This document shows, in pieces, positions 18,006-26,390 of a stretch of 28,064 nt of DNA. The position numbers and the translations under genes were made by a program. This stretch comes from JABMRP01 sp964444795 (GTDB lineage Bacteria; Planctomycetota; Planctomycetia; Pirellulales; Thermoguttaceae): assembly GCA_964444795.1 (NCBI GenBank), contig CAYUIQ010000103.1, forward strand, positions 1 to 28,064. The letters run 5' to 3'. Numbering within the stretch: the stretch's first letter is position 1; each line of letters opens with the position of its first letter. Below the pieces are notes generated by a model, which was not told where the DNA came from, did no database searches, and was given only the letters and a program-made list of their open reading frames with translations.

Positions 18006-20489
18006 TTACCGGCTGATCGACTCCCAGTATGCCCGGTCGACGGAGTACGTGTCCACGGGCGTGCCGTCGGGCAGATCCCCCGGCAGGATCCCGAAATGCC
18101 GCATTTCGCGAAGGTAGAACCGGTTCGGCCGGAAGTCGGGCATATCGAATCGTTTATGCTGGGCCAGTCGTGCCGCGGCGTCTCGAATCGATTCGAGGAT
18201 CTCTTGATAGTCGGGATCGGATGCGTTCTCGAAGACCGCCTTGCCGCACCGTTGCAGCCCGCCGGCTTGATTGCCGAGCGGGGCTCGCAAGAGCAGCGAT
18301 TTCTCCGGCCGGTCGAGATTGCACAGCGCTTGATGGAGCGGTGCTTCGCCCAATTGGAAATAGGCCAGATGCCGAATCAGAATGATGTCGAAGGGATCCG
18401 TCAACAACGGTTGCGGCGGCTGGCGCTTGCCAAACTGAAAATTGACCGCACCCGGCTTCGGGTTGCGGTACGGCGGCTTGGTTGCCTGGTGGCACGAGGC
18501 GCACCGCCGTTGGATCGTTGCCTCGGGGAACTTCACCGTGTAAACGCCGCTTCCCAAGGCGCCGTAGGTGCCCGGGTAGACGGCGCCCGATTCGATCCAG
18601 AGCCGCACGGCCGCCCGCTCGCGATCCGAGAGTCTTGCTTCGTGATGGCTGCCGTCGATCAACGTCATCAGCCGGCTGGCCGAACTGCCGATCGCCCGCG
18701 GCGGACGATTGCCGGCGCTGTTCCGGCCGTCGACGACCAGAGAGCCCGAGAACATGGTCCAGTAGGCCGTGGTGAAATAGGGTGTGCGATCGCCCGACAG
18801 CTCGATCTGGCCGTCGCGCCGGTCGGCGTTGTGACATTGGACGCAGTGGCGGTCGAGAATCGGTTGGATGTCGCGCGGGAAGTCGATGATATCGGGGACG
18901 TCCGCCGGCGCGGTCGGCCGACTGGGTTCGCGTTGTATGGCCGCCAGGGAAAGACTTGACCGTGAATGCGGGGCGCGGACACGTTGTTCGTGGCACCCGA
19001 CGCAGGCCGTCGTTTCACCTGGTTGAACGGTCACGAAGCTCTGCATCCGCTTGACGGACAAATCGTTCTCGTCCAAGGCGACAAAGAACAGGGATCGTAA
19101 CGCGGGCAACTCCATGTAGGCGGAGCCGTCTTCTTCGACCGGGACGGTGCCGAGGATGCGCTCGATCATAAACGTTCCGCCCACGGTGAGCGGCTCTTGG
19201 CCGTTCGAGAAGTTCGCGGGCCGGGGAAGCTGTTCCAAGACGAGCAGCTTCTTAATCTCGCCCGGTTGCACTCCCTCCATGTTGCGGCCTGTGTAGATGT
19301 CCGACAAAACCAACCGGCCGGTCGACTGCTCCGCCGAGAAACGAGAGGGAATCTCCGGCTCCCGCTGCCGCGGACGAAGCGGCCGCGGCTCGTGGCAGTC
19401 CCAGCGACCGCCCGGCTTCTCCGGCCGGTAAATGGTCTCAGTCTCTCCCTGCGAAGTCAGCAGGTGAAGCCCCGCCTTGTCGGCCACGAGAAAAAGATCT
19501 TCGGAGAGCGGATACGGATCGCGGAAGTAGCGCGAGCTGATCTTGCGGGCCATCGACATGTCGTCGGGGCCGCGGCGGGGATCAACGATCGTAATAATCC
19601 CTTCGTGCTCCGTGCGGCCGTGGCCGGGAGAGAATGAGGCCACCACCTTGTTCGTGCCGGGGATCGGCTTCGCGTCGATCATGACGCCGCCCGGGTGCTG
19701 GTTGCCGAAAAAGACCATCACGGCGGTGCCGTCCGGATTGATCGTCCAAAGGTGGTGGTAGAGCATCATGTGCCGGTCGACGTATTCCCACCGCATATAG
19801 AGAACTCGCCCGTCGGACATCATCCACGGCGTGTTTTCCTGTTCGGCATTGTTCGAGATCATGCGGATGTTCCGCCCATCGCCGTCGCAACGATAGAGCG
19901 TCGCCACCTGGGTCCTCCAGCACGGAACGAAACGGTGGCAGCGGCTCGAACAAAACACAATACCGCCGTCCGGCGTGTAGATCGGTTCGATATCGTTATC
20001 CGGTCCGTCGGTGAGTTGCCGGAGGTTGCCGCCGTCGACGTCGATCTCGTAGAGATGAAAGGTCTTGGTGCCCGCCTTGCGGTACGAGAAGAGAATCTTC
20101 TTGCCGTCGTAATGGACGTTCGGATCGCGGACCCCGCCTTCGGGATCATCGAGCAGCACCGTGAGCTTGCCGGTCCGAAGGTTCAATCGACACAATCGCC
20201 CGCCGTCGCCAAAGGCGTAGCGCATGTCGCCCTCTTTGATGATGGCCCGGTCCGTGTAAGGCGACTCCGTCTCGCAGTAGTGGCCGAAATTGCCGTACCA
20301 GTGGTCGTTGCCGGACACGCGTTGGGTGAAGACGATCTCGTCGCAACCGGCCGGCGGGGCGACCTCCGCGGCCTGACCGTGCTGGTAAGACGCGGCGGTC
20401 AAGCCGAACAGAATCACGCTCGTGGAGACAAACGACGGGCGAATCGAAACTGTGATCATGAGCTTGGAATTCCGTAACGTGGCGGTCAT
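18006..20489 (-). CDS. Secreted TolB-like propeller triheme cytochrome, hydrazine-synthase-alpha-like
   Basis: With the start at 20489 the product has 827 residues and opens with a signal region (VSTSVILFGLTAASY). The open frame reaches a GTG at 20558 that overlaps the stop of the preceding gene (GTGA), so a longer coupled form or a start at 20459 are possible. Residues about 45-400 form a TolB/PD40-like propeller (DGGNLRQLTDGPDNDIEPIY, IYTPDGGIVF). The region about 410-505 resembles the middle domain of hydrazine synthase alpha (GTVPVEEDGSAY, LRSLFFVALDE). Three CxxCH haem c sites follow: CVGCH at 496-500, CVQCH at 549-553 and CASCH at 663-667. Such proteins are widespread in planctomycetes that do not carry out anammox, and hydrazine chemistry is not implied; no beta or gamma subunit is here. 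A periplasmic redox role is likely. It follows an exported oxidoreductase gene. Confidence 0.9.
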   Translation of the reverse strand: MTATLRNSKLMITVSIRPSFVSTSVILFGLTAASYQHGQAAEVAPPAGCDEIVFTQRVSGNDHWYGNFGHYCETESPYTDRAIIKEGDMRYAFGDGGRLCRLNLRTGKLTVLLDDPEGGVRDPNVHYDGKKILFSYRKAGTKTFHLYEIDVDGGNLRQLTDGPDNDIEPIYTPDGGIVFCSSRCHRFVPCWRTQVATLYRCDGDGRNIRMISNNAEQENTPWMMSDGRVLYMRWEYVDRHMMLYHHLWTINPDGTAVMVFFGNQHPGGVMIDAKPIPGTNKVVASFSPGHGRTEHEGIITIVDPRRGPDDMSMARKISSRYFRDPYPLSEDLFLVADKAGLHLLTSQGETETIYRPEKPGGRWDCHEPRPLRPRQREPEIPSRFSAEQSTGRLVLSDIYTGRNMEGVQPGEIKKLLVLEQLPRPANFSNGQEPLTVGGTFMIERILGTVPVEEDGSAYMELPALRSLFFVALDENDLSVKRMQSFVTVQPGETTACVGCHEQRVRAPHSRSSLSLAAIQREPSRPTAPADVPDIIDFPRDIQPILDRHCVQCHNADRRDGQIELSGDRTPYFTTAYWTMFSGSLVVDGRNSAGNRPPRAIGSSASRLMTLIDGSHHEARLSDRERAAVRLWIESGAVYPGTYGALGSGVYTVKFPEATIQRRCASCHQATKPPYRNPKPGAVNFQFGKRQPPQPLLTDPFDIILIRHLAYFQLGEAPLHQALCNLDRPEKSLLLRAPLGNQAGGLQRCGKAVFENASDPDYQEILESIRDAAARLAQHKRFDMPDFRPNRFYLREMRHFGILPGDLPDGTPVDTYSVDRAYWESISR

Positions 20490-20554
20490 CTCATCAAAAC
20501 CTTGCTCGGCCGAGAACCAGTCTGTCATCCCGCGGGCGACCGATTCTCGGTGTC

Positions 20555-21910
20555 TCACACGTTCGCCGGATCGGGATGCATCCAGGGGGCTCGGTAGGGT
20601 CGGGCAAGCAGGCGGTTGGCCTCGTCGTCACCGATCACCCGGCCCTTTTCCGCATCCCACTGAAGCGTTCGACCCAAATCGCAGGCGACGTTCGCCAGAA
20701 TGCAACTCGCACTAGAGATGTGGGCCTCTTCAATATCGGCGACCGGCCGGCCACGCGTGGTGATTGCCTGGCGGAAGTCGACAAGATGTTGGCGTATCGC
20801 CGGCGCCACGTGTTTCTCGAGCTCCTTCTCCGTTTTGTCCTCGGGGTACTCTTCAAGCTCCAACAGGGCGTCACCGTGTTCCGGATCGCCACCGCCGCGA
20901 GGAATGAAATCGTAACGATGCACACTCGCCTTGAGCGTCCCTTTGTCGCCGTAGAAAATGGCCGCCCAGGGGTAGTCCTTGTCGGGCGGATGCCCCCAGG
21001 CGCGGTGGGTCCAAACCACGTTGAGGTCGTCCTCGGGATACGCGAAGGTGGCCGTCTGCGTGTCGGAGATGTTGGCCTTGCTTTCTTTGTCCACAAAGAT
21101 ACCGCCCGACGAACTGACGTGCTTGGGCCAACCGAGGTTCATCATCCAGCGCGCCGTATCCAACATATGCACGCACATGTCGCCGACGATGCCGTTTCCG
21201 TATTCCATGAACGACCGCCAGCGACGCGGGTGGACCAGCGAGTTGTAAGGGCGCATCGGCGCCGGACCGGTCCACCTCTCCCAATCGAGATACTCGGGCG
21301 GATCGGTGTCGGGCGGATTCTGCCGGGCCCGCATATGGTAGTAACAGCAGATCTCGACCGTGGCGATCTTTCCCAGCCGGCCGGTCTTGATGAACTTGTC
21401 GCGCGCTTCAACCAGATGCGGTGTGCTGCGGCGCTGCGTATTCACCTGAACGACGCGCTGGTATTTTCGCGCGGCGGCAAGCATCGCCTGACCTTCAACG
21501 ACGTCGACGCCGATCGGTTTTTCGACATACACGTCGCGGCCGGCCTTCACCGCCTCGATCATCGGCAGGGCATGCCAGTGGTCGGGCGTGGAAATCTGCA
21601 CGATATCGACGTCTTCTTTCGCCAGCAGTTCTCGGTAGTCGGCGTACGTCCGCGGTCGCTTGCGGGAGGCCTGCCGCCCGGCGGTCATGTCGGCGGTTTC
21701 GGCGAGCATCCGGCGGTCGACATCGCAGAGAGCCACAACCTCAATGGGGGCCACCTGAATGTGCCGAAAGAGCACGCTCTTGCCATACCAGCCACAACCG
21801 ATCAGGGCGACCCGGTTGGACTCCTCTTCGGCGGCCCCGGCCGAGTGTAGTCCCACGGCAGGCAGCGCTAACCCAGCGATGCCCGTTTTCAGAAAACTAC
21901 GGCGATCCAT
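20555..21910 (-). CDS. Tat-exported Gfo/Idh/MocA family oxidoreductase
   Basis: This 451-residue protein starts MDRRSFLKTG, a clear twin-arginine Tat signal. It has the Rossmann loop GCGWYG (38-43), the EKP motif at 130-132 and a GDMCVHMLD block in the C-terminal domain. A GGGAGA ribosome site lies about 7 bases before the ATG. The family performs NAD(P)-linked oxidation or reduction of sugars; the substrate is unknown. It is only distantly similar to the other oxidoreductase at 5265-6569. Its stop codon overlaps a possible GTG start of the triheme cytochrome downstream, which suggests translational coupling or at least a shared transcript; oxidised product or electrons could be handed to that cytochrome, but this is inference. 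A consensus-like promoter precedes the gene. Confidence 0.94.
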   Translation of the reverse strand: MDRRSFLKTGIAGLALPAVGLHSAGAAEEESNRVALIGCGWYGKSVLFRHIQVAPIEVVALCDVDRRMLAETADMTAGRQASRKRPRTYADYRELLAKEDVDIVQISTPDHWHALPMIEAVKAGRDVYVEKPIGVDVVEGQAMLAAARKYQRVVQVNTQRRSTPHLVEARDKFIKTGRLGKIATVEICCYYHMRARQNPPDTDPPEYLDWERWTGPAPMRPYNSLVHPRRWRSFMEYGNGIVGDMCVHMLDTARWMMNLGWPKHVSSSGGIFVDKESKANISDTQTATFAYPEDDLNVVWTHRAWGHPPDKDYPWAAIFYGDKGTLKASVHRYDFIPRGGGDPEHGDALLELEEYPEDKTEKELEKHVAPAIRQHLVDFRQAITTRGRPVADIEEAHISSASCILANVACDLGRTLQWDAEKGRVIGDDEANRLLARPYRAPWMHPDPANV

Positions 21911-21970
21911 GTCGATTCTCCCTCGCGGCCGATACGGTCAAGAACAATATCGAGAGGTTAACTGCCCCCA

Positions 21971-21999
21971 CTAATACCGCCGGCGTCGTTTGCTGTCAA
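21971..21999 (-). promoter_or_regulatory. Consensus-like sigma70 promoter for the oxidoreductase/cytochrome pair
   Basis: On the minus strand TTGACA (21999-21994), identical to the -35 consensus, is followed by a 17-base spacer and TATTAG (21976-21971). The predicted start near 21964 gives a leader of about 54 bases before the ATG at 21910. Confidence 0.65.
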
Positions 22000-22095
22000 G
22001 GACTTGCGCCATTTGCCCAGCCACGGCAACCGGCGGTTTGTAGGCAGTCTGTCGGGCATCGCTTCTTCCGGGCCATTCTCTCGGCCGTCGGCCGA

Positions 22096-22125
22096 TTCGA
22101 CGCGTGCCCAGCCGGCTGCTACAAT
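22096..22125 (+). promoter_or_regulatory. Candidate extended -10 promoter for the PQQ-like propeller gene
   Basis: TTCGAC (22096-22101), an 18-base spacer and TACAAT (22120-22125), the latter preceded by TGC as in extended -10 promoters. Predicted leader to the ATG at 22227 is about 95 bases. Confidence 0.4.
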
Positions 22126-22226
22126 CGCGGATGGATCTTCTGGGAGACACGAGCGTCCGCCCCGCCGGACGTCTGTCATCGACGTCGTTCGTGTGTTGTG
22201 ATCCTTTCGATAAGGAGTCCGCCGCC

Positions 22227-24755
22227 ATGATACCGCGTTTGTTCCTGTTAGCCGTTGCCCTGACATGCACTGCCACCGCCGACGGTGCGGAAGACTGGCC
22301 GCAACTGAAGTACGACGGCCGGCATTCGGGCAACGTCGTCGATCGCAGCGTGACGACGCCGCTGGGGCTGGTTGGCGCCGTGCCGCTCACCGACGCCGTG
22401 TTTACCTCGCCCGCGGTCGTCGACGGCCGAATCTTCATCGTCGACGGCGCCGGTGTAGCGTTTTGCATCAATGCGAAAACACTTCAGGTCGTGTGGAAAG
22501 TGGTCACCGATGGCGGACCGCTCAACTGCAACAATGTCTCGTCGCCGGTGGTTACCGATGGCAAGGTTCATTTCGGGACCATGACCGGCACGTATTACGT
22601 GCTCGACGCCCGCGACGGTACGGTGGTGCGCAAGATTCGATGCGCGAGCCCCATTTTCACTTGTCCGGTCGTGGTCGACGATACGGTTTACTTTGCGACG
22701 CTGGGATCGCGCGTGTTTGCCCTGTCTGCCGACGGCAAGATCCGCTGGACGTGGGATTACGTGCGCGAACTTCTGAAATACACCGGCGATCGGTGGGACG
22801 GACAAGCGTGGGCCAAGCACAAACAGGGACGCGTCACTTGGCGAGACCAATTCCTTTGCTCCCGCGATATCGCCGCACACGGCAAGAGGCTGGTGTTGCC
22901 GACCGGGGGAACCGTTACCTGGCTACAGGACGAAGGCGATCACGCGACGTTTCGCGCCGCGTACCATGCCCCGCGAGAAAGCCCGGCCACGCTGGGGCTT
23001 AGTCTGGATGACAAGGGTACCGTGTATCGGCAATGGTTTCGCCGCGACAACGGCGGCCGCGTCGAGACGCTGCGGCTGGCCGACGGCAAGATCGACGCCG
23101 CCTTTGTTGCCGGCACCGAGTCGAGTTATCTCGGCTCGGCCAGCTTGAGTTTCTCGTCGGTCAGCGTGCGCGGACGCGATGTCTATCGATGCCGCCCCGA
23201 GGAGGGTTTTGGGCTCTGCCGCCACACGCCCGGCGAGCCCACGCAACGGATGGACGCCTACCCGTCGATTGCGCCCCCCGTTCTGGTCGGCGACAAGGCC
23301 GTCGTGGGCGGGCTCGACGGCCGTTTGCACGTGGTACCGCTTTCCGGGGACGGCAACGGCTGGTCGTTTGCCACGGCGATGGGCCGGCCGATCACTGCGC
23401 CGGCCGCCGTGTGCGACGGCCGGATCTACTTCGGTTGCGAGGACGGTTACCTGTACGTCCTCGGCCCCGACGGCAACGGCCCGCTGCCGAAACGGGACCT
23501 TGAGCTTAACCGAATTCGCAGCCCGTTGACCGGCCCATCGACCGACGAGCGGTTCGATTGGTTTACCCACTTCGCCAACCAAGCCAACACGAACGTTACA
23601 CCGCAGCAGGTCGAGCCGCCGTTTAAGATCAACTGGATTCGACGCCTGGAAGGCACGGTCAAGCACGTCTCCGTCTTCGGCGGCGGCCGCATGTACACGC
23701 ATACGGCCGAAGGGCAGATCCTGGCCGTCGAACAGGAGACGGGCCGGCTGCTGTGGCGCAGATTCTTTCCCGGCGTACACGTGTCGTTTACCACGCCGAT
23801 CTACTACCAAGGAAGACTGTTGCTGCCGCAGGCCGGCTTGAAGCAAAGTCGCCTGCGATGTCTCGACGCCGCCACGGGCCGGGTGATCTGGGAAGCGCCC
23901 TTTACCGGCTCGCCAAGCTGGAACCGCCAGACGCCGCCGCAGGTACATGACGGGCTGGTCTTCTACCAGTTCAGCTCGGGCAAATACACGCCGCGAACCT
24001 GGTTGTTCGAGCACCAAAGCACATTCGGCTTCCCGAAAGATCAAAAGCCGCTGGTCAAGGCGTGGGACCTGAACACGGGCGAGGAGGTCTGGTCGCTCGA
24101 CTTCTCCCAGCATGGCGCGGGCGGCGACGACGCCGGCATGTGCCTGATGGACGGCGTGCTGTATTACTCCTGCTATTTCGGCGCCAAACAGCCGTCCGGG
24201 GTCACCGCCGCCATCGAACCGAAGACCGGCAAGATACTGTGGGAAACCACCCGGTACGCCGTGCATGCCGGATGTACCGTCTCGGGCAAGGACGGCCGCC
24301 TCTACCTGGGCGGCTACAACCCGGTCGAGGGCAAGATCAATCGCGTTTGGTGCCTGGACGCCCGCGACGGATCGCTCGTCTGGCAATCCGACCCGATCCA
24401 CCGGGCCATCCACGTGATCACCGTCGCCGACGAATTCCTGTTCGCGCACGACCAGTACCGCAACGGCTATCAACTGCGCAAGGACACCGGAGCGAAACTC
24501 CGCGAATTGACGCACGGCTACCGCTGCACGCGGTTCACCATGGCGGGCGGATTCCTCTTGGGACCGAACATGGACGTCTACGACACGTCGCGGCAGAACC
24601 GGCTGATCAACTCCGGCCCGGCGGTCGACGTGTTGTTGTGCGTCGGCTCGCAGGTGTCCAACGGACGCATCTTCTATACCACCAACGGCAGCGGCCTTCA
24701 ACTCTCGGTGCTCTGCGGGCAGCAGGCCGAGCGATTCGAGCGATCTTGGCGCTAA
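22227..24755 (+). CDS. Secreted PQQ-like beta-propeller protein
   Basis: This 842-residue protein starts at the ATG at 22227, where AAGGAG (22212-22217) lies 9 bases upstream; earlier in-frame starts would put about 40 unrelated residues before the signal peptide (MIPRLFLLAVALTCTATADGA). The mature protein begins EDWPQLKYDGRHSG, typical of PQQ-like (PQQ_2) repeat proteins. Repeated blades are seen throughout, for example FGTMTGTYYVLDARDGTVV, YFGCEDGYLYVLGPDG, LRCLDAATGRVIWE, LNTGEEVWSLDF and WCLDARDGSLVW. There appear to be two consecutive propellers, the second starting near residue 460. No haem site or clear calcium/PQQ-binding catalytic residues were identified, so dehydrogenase activity is uncertain; it may be a binding or scaffold protein. 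The gene is divergent from the oxidoreductase/cytochrome pair. Confidence 0.92.
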   Translation: MIPRLFLLAVALTCTATADGAEDWPQLKYDGRHSGNVVDRSVTTPLGLVGAVPLTDAVFTSPAVVDGRIFIVDGAGVAFCINAKTLQVVWKVVTDGGPLNCNNVSSPVVTDGKVHFGTMTGTYYVLDARDGTVVRKIRCASPIFTCPVVVDDTVYFATLGSRVFALSADGKIRWTWDYVRELLKYTGDRWDGQAWAKHKQGRVTWRDQFLCSRDIAAHGKRLVLPTGGTVTWLQDEGDHATFRAAYHAPRESPATLGLSLDDKGTVYRQWFRRDNGGRVETLRLADGKIDAAFVAGTESSYLGSASLSFSSVSVRGRDVYRCRPEEGFGLCRHTPGEPTQRMDAYPSIAPPVLVGDKAVVGGLDGRLHVVPLSGDGNGWSFATAMGRPITAPAAVCDGRIYFGCEDGYLYVLGPDGNGPLPKRDLELNRIRSPLTGPSTDERFDWFTHFANQANTNVTPQQVEPPFKINWIRRLEGTVKHVSVFGGGRMYTHTAEGQILAVEQETGRLLWRRFFPGVHVSFTTPIYYQGRLLLPQAGLKQSRLRCLDAATGRVIWEAPFTGSPSWNRQTPPQVHDGLVFYQFSSGKYTPRTWLFEHQSTFGFPKDQKPLVKAWDLNTGEEVWSLDFSQHGAGGDDAGMCLMDGVLYYSCYFGAKQPSGVTAAIEPKTGKILWETTRYAVHAGCTVSGKDGRLYLGGYNPVEGKINRVWCLDARDGSLVWQSDPIHRAIHVITVADEFLFAHDQYRNGYQLRKDTGAKLRELTHGYRCTRFTMAGGFLLGPNMDVYDTSRQNRLINSGPAVDVLLCVGSQVSNGRIFYTTNGSGLQLSVLCGQQAERFERSWR

Positions 24756-24798
24756 CTTGCGTTTTTCAACGGGCTGCAACGCGATCTATCGGGTATCG

Positions 24799-26211
24799 CT
24801 ATGGCTCGTCATCAAGTCGTATTCGAGCATAGCTGATCGTCCCGGGCTGATCGGCCCGATGGCCCAGGAGTTCGAGGAACCGTGACGGAGGTGATCCTCC
24901 GCGCACAGTAGCCGTGAAGTAGTCGCTCATCGGGTGTTTCATCGGGACTTTGATCCAAACGCCGGCGCCGCCGTCATCGGCCAGTTCCATGAGCCGGTTC
25001 TCTGAAAGCCGCTTGCCTTGCGCATCGGTGCCGCTGACGTAGCAGAAGACGAACAGCCGTCCGTCCGGCATAACGTGGAAACGCCCCCGTCCGGGGATTT
25101 CGCTGGATTGCCCCTCCTCGGAAAGGAGCAACGACCGTCGCGAAACCACTTTTCCGGCCCGCACCATGGCGTAGTTCAAGGCGTGGGACTGCCTGGCGTC
25201 GGGAAAGAACTCATCACGAAGTCGTGCGTCGATGGCCCGTTCGGTCCAGACGAGATGAACGGCGCCGTCCGGTGCCACCCAGAGGTCGCCCGGCGAGATC
25301 CATCCACACGTCTTGTCGCGACTGGCGATCTCGATCCACTCATGAAACTCGCCCGTCGTGACGTCGTCACTCCAAGTGAAGAACAAACGGCGGAAGTCGT
25401 AGTCCCACTTGCGGCCGGTCAGCTTCTCCTTGTACGCCCGCCACTTCTCGTACGGTTCGACGACGTCGCTGACGCCGCAGACGTAGACCGCCCGATCCAC
25501 CAGCGCGACGTTGGGGTAGCAGACGCGGATCGGCTGCGGCTTGTCGTACTCGGCTCCCCAGGGCCAAATCAGTTTTCCTTGGGCACTCCAGCGACCGTTA
25601 CGGTCGAGAAACGCCCACTCGGCATGGGTGTAGCCAATGTTCTGCAAGAGGATCAGTTCGCCGTGGGCCGCATCGGCGGCGAAACTGCGGTAGCTGTGCT
25701 CGGTGAACGACGGTGTGCCGTCCCATGTTGGCAAAAGCTCTTTGGCCGCCGTCTTGGCATCGGAAACAGAGAACTGAAGAACCTCCGGTCTCGCCGGGCC
25801 GCTGTACTTCTCGGGATCGGTTACCAGCGTGGGATTGGCCGATAGAAACAACCGGCCGTCGGCGAAGCCCGCCACCGGCGATGGCTCCCGCGTGCGGCCC
25901 GTTCCGGCACGAAATCGCTCCCAACCGAGCGTACCCCGCCGGAAGAGCGTCCAACGGCAGTTGTTCAGCGGCTTGGCGTCCACCACTTTCTCCACGCCGC
26001 TGGCGAAGAGCACATCGCCGACCCGCACGAGACACGTCGAGCCGCTGCACCAAAGCGGGCCGGCGCCGTTGTCCAGAGGTTCGCAAGCGTAAATATCCTC
26101 CTCCGCCTCCACCACAAGCCGAAGTCCGCTTGGCCGAGGTGGTTGGCTCTGGGCCAGCGCTGGTGTGGCAAGTACCAGAAGAACCGTGAGCATCCTTACG
26201 CTGTATCTCAT
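24799..26211 (-). CDS. Secreted BNR/sialidase-like propeller protein of unknown function
   Basis: This 470-residue protein has a short signal peptide (MRYSVRMLTVLLVLATPALAQ). The body shows propeller-like strands with Asp-box-like turns (TWDGTPSFTEHSYRSF, APDGAVHLVW, MPDGRLFVFCY), as in BNR or sialidase-fold proteins. I see no certain sialidase catalytic triad, so glycosidase activity is not claimed. A GAGGA ribosome site lies about 7 bases before the ATG at 26211. The gene follows a sulfatase gene on the same strand at a distance of about 180 bases, and is convergent with the PQQ-like gene, 43 bases from its stop. A role in glycan recognition or cleavage is plausible from its neighbour only. 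Confidence 0.85.
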   Translation of the reverse strand: MRYSVRMLTVLLVLATPALAQSQPPRPSGLRLVVEAEEDIYACEPLDNGAGPLWCSGSTCLVRVGDVLFASGVEKVVDAKPLNNCRWTLFRRGTLGWERFRAGTGRTREPSPVAGFADGRLFLSANPTLVTDPEKYSGPARPEVLQFSVSDAKTAAKELLPTWDGTPSFTEHSYRSFAADAAHGELILLQNIGYTHAEWAFLDRNGRWSAQGKLIWPWGAEYDKPQPIRVCYPNVALVDRAVYVCGVSDVVEPYEKWRAYKEKLTGRKWDYDFRRLFFTWSDDVTTGEFHEWIEIASRDKTCGWISPGDLWVAPDGAVHLVWTERAIDARLRDEFFPDARQSHALNYAMVRAGKVVSRRSLLLSEEGQSSEIPGRGRFHVMPDGRLFVFCYVSGTDAQGKRLSENRLMELADDGGAGVWIKVPMKHPMSDYFTATVRGGSPPSRFLELLGHRADQPGTISYARIRLDDEP

Positions 26212-26263
26212 CTGACTTCCTCTTTCAATGCCGACAAGTGCAAGGCGATGTCGGACGCCCCTC

Positions 26264-26353
26264 TTATCCGACGATCAGCAGGGCCACGTAGGGAACGACG
26301 TTGAAGGCCGGAAAGACGATTTTGAACAGCCCGAGGAACGAGTAGATGACCAC
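26264..26353 (-). CDS. Possible 29-residue hydrophobic peptide or gene remnant
   Basis: Between the sulfatase stop and the BNR-like gene, a minus-strand frame from GTG (26353) to TAA (26264) encodes a very hydrophobic, membrane-like peptide (includes IYSFLGLFKIVF and PYVALLIVG). About nine in ten third codon positions are G or C, as in real genes of this window, and the bias stops abruptly upstream of the GTG. The four residues FNVV occur twice, the first copy starting just upstream of the GTG. There is no strong ribosome site, so it may instead be the C-terminal end of a decayed membrane protein gene. Confidence 0.3.
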   Translation of the reverse strand: MVIYSFLGLFKIVFPAFNVVPYVALLIVG

Positions 26354-26390
26354 GTTGAAAGTTTCTCGGGAAATAGGAAACCGTTGAATA

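Larger units (their letters stand above)
21911..22226. other. Divergent control region between oxidoreductase and PQQ-like genes
   Basis: This 316-base stretch has no convincing gene. It contains the minus-strand promoter at 21971-21999 and the plus-strand candidate at 22096-22125. The plus-strand leader holds a small hairpin (CGTCCG at 22154-22159 and CGGACG at 22166-22171) and two GACGTC palindromes 13 bases apart, of unknown meaning. Confidence 0.4.

Noticed and set aside
22923..24779. A 618-codon minus-strand frame opposite the PQQ-like gene
   Set aside because: Antisense shadow; the plus strand has a signal peptide, ribosome site and repeated propeller blades.
24756..24798. GCGTT/AACGC inverted repeat between convergent genes as a terminator
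   Set aside because: The stem is 5 bases with a 14-base loop, too weak to support the call.
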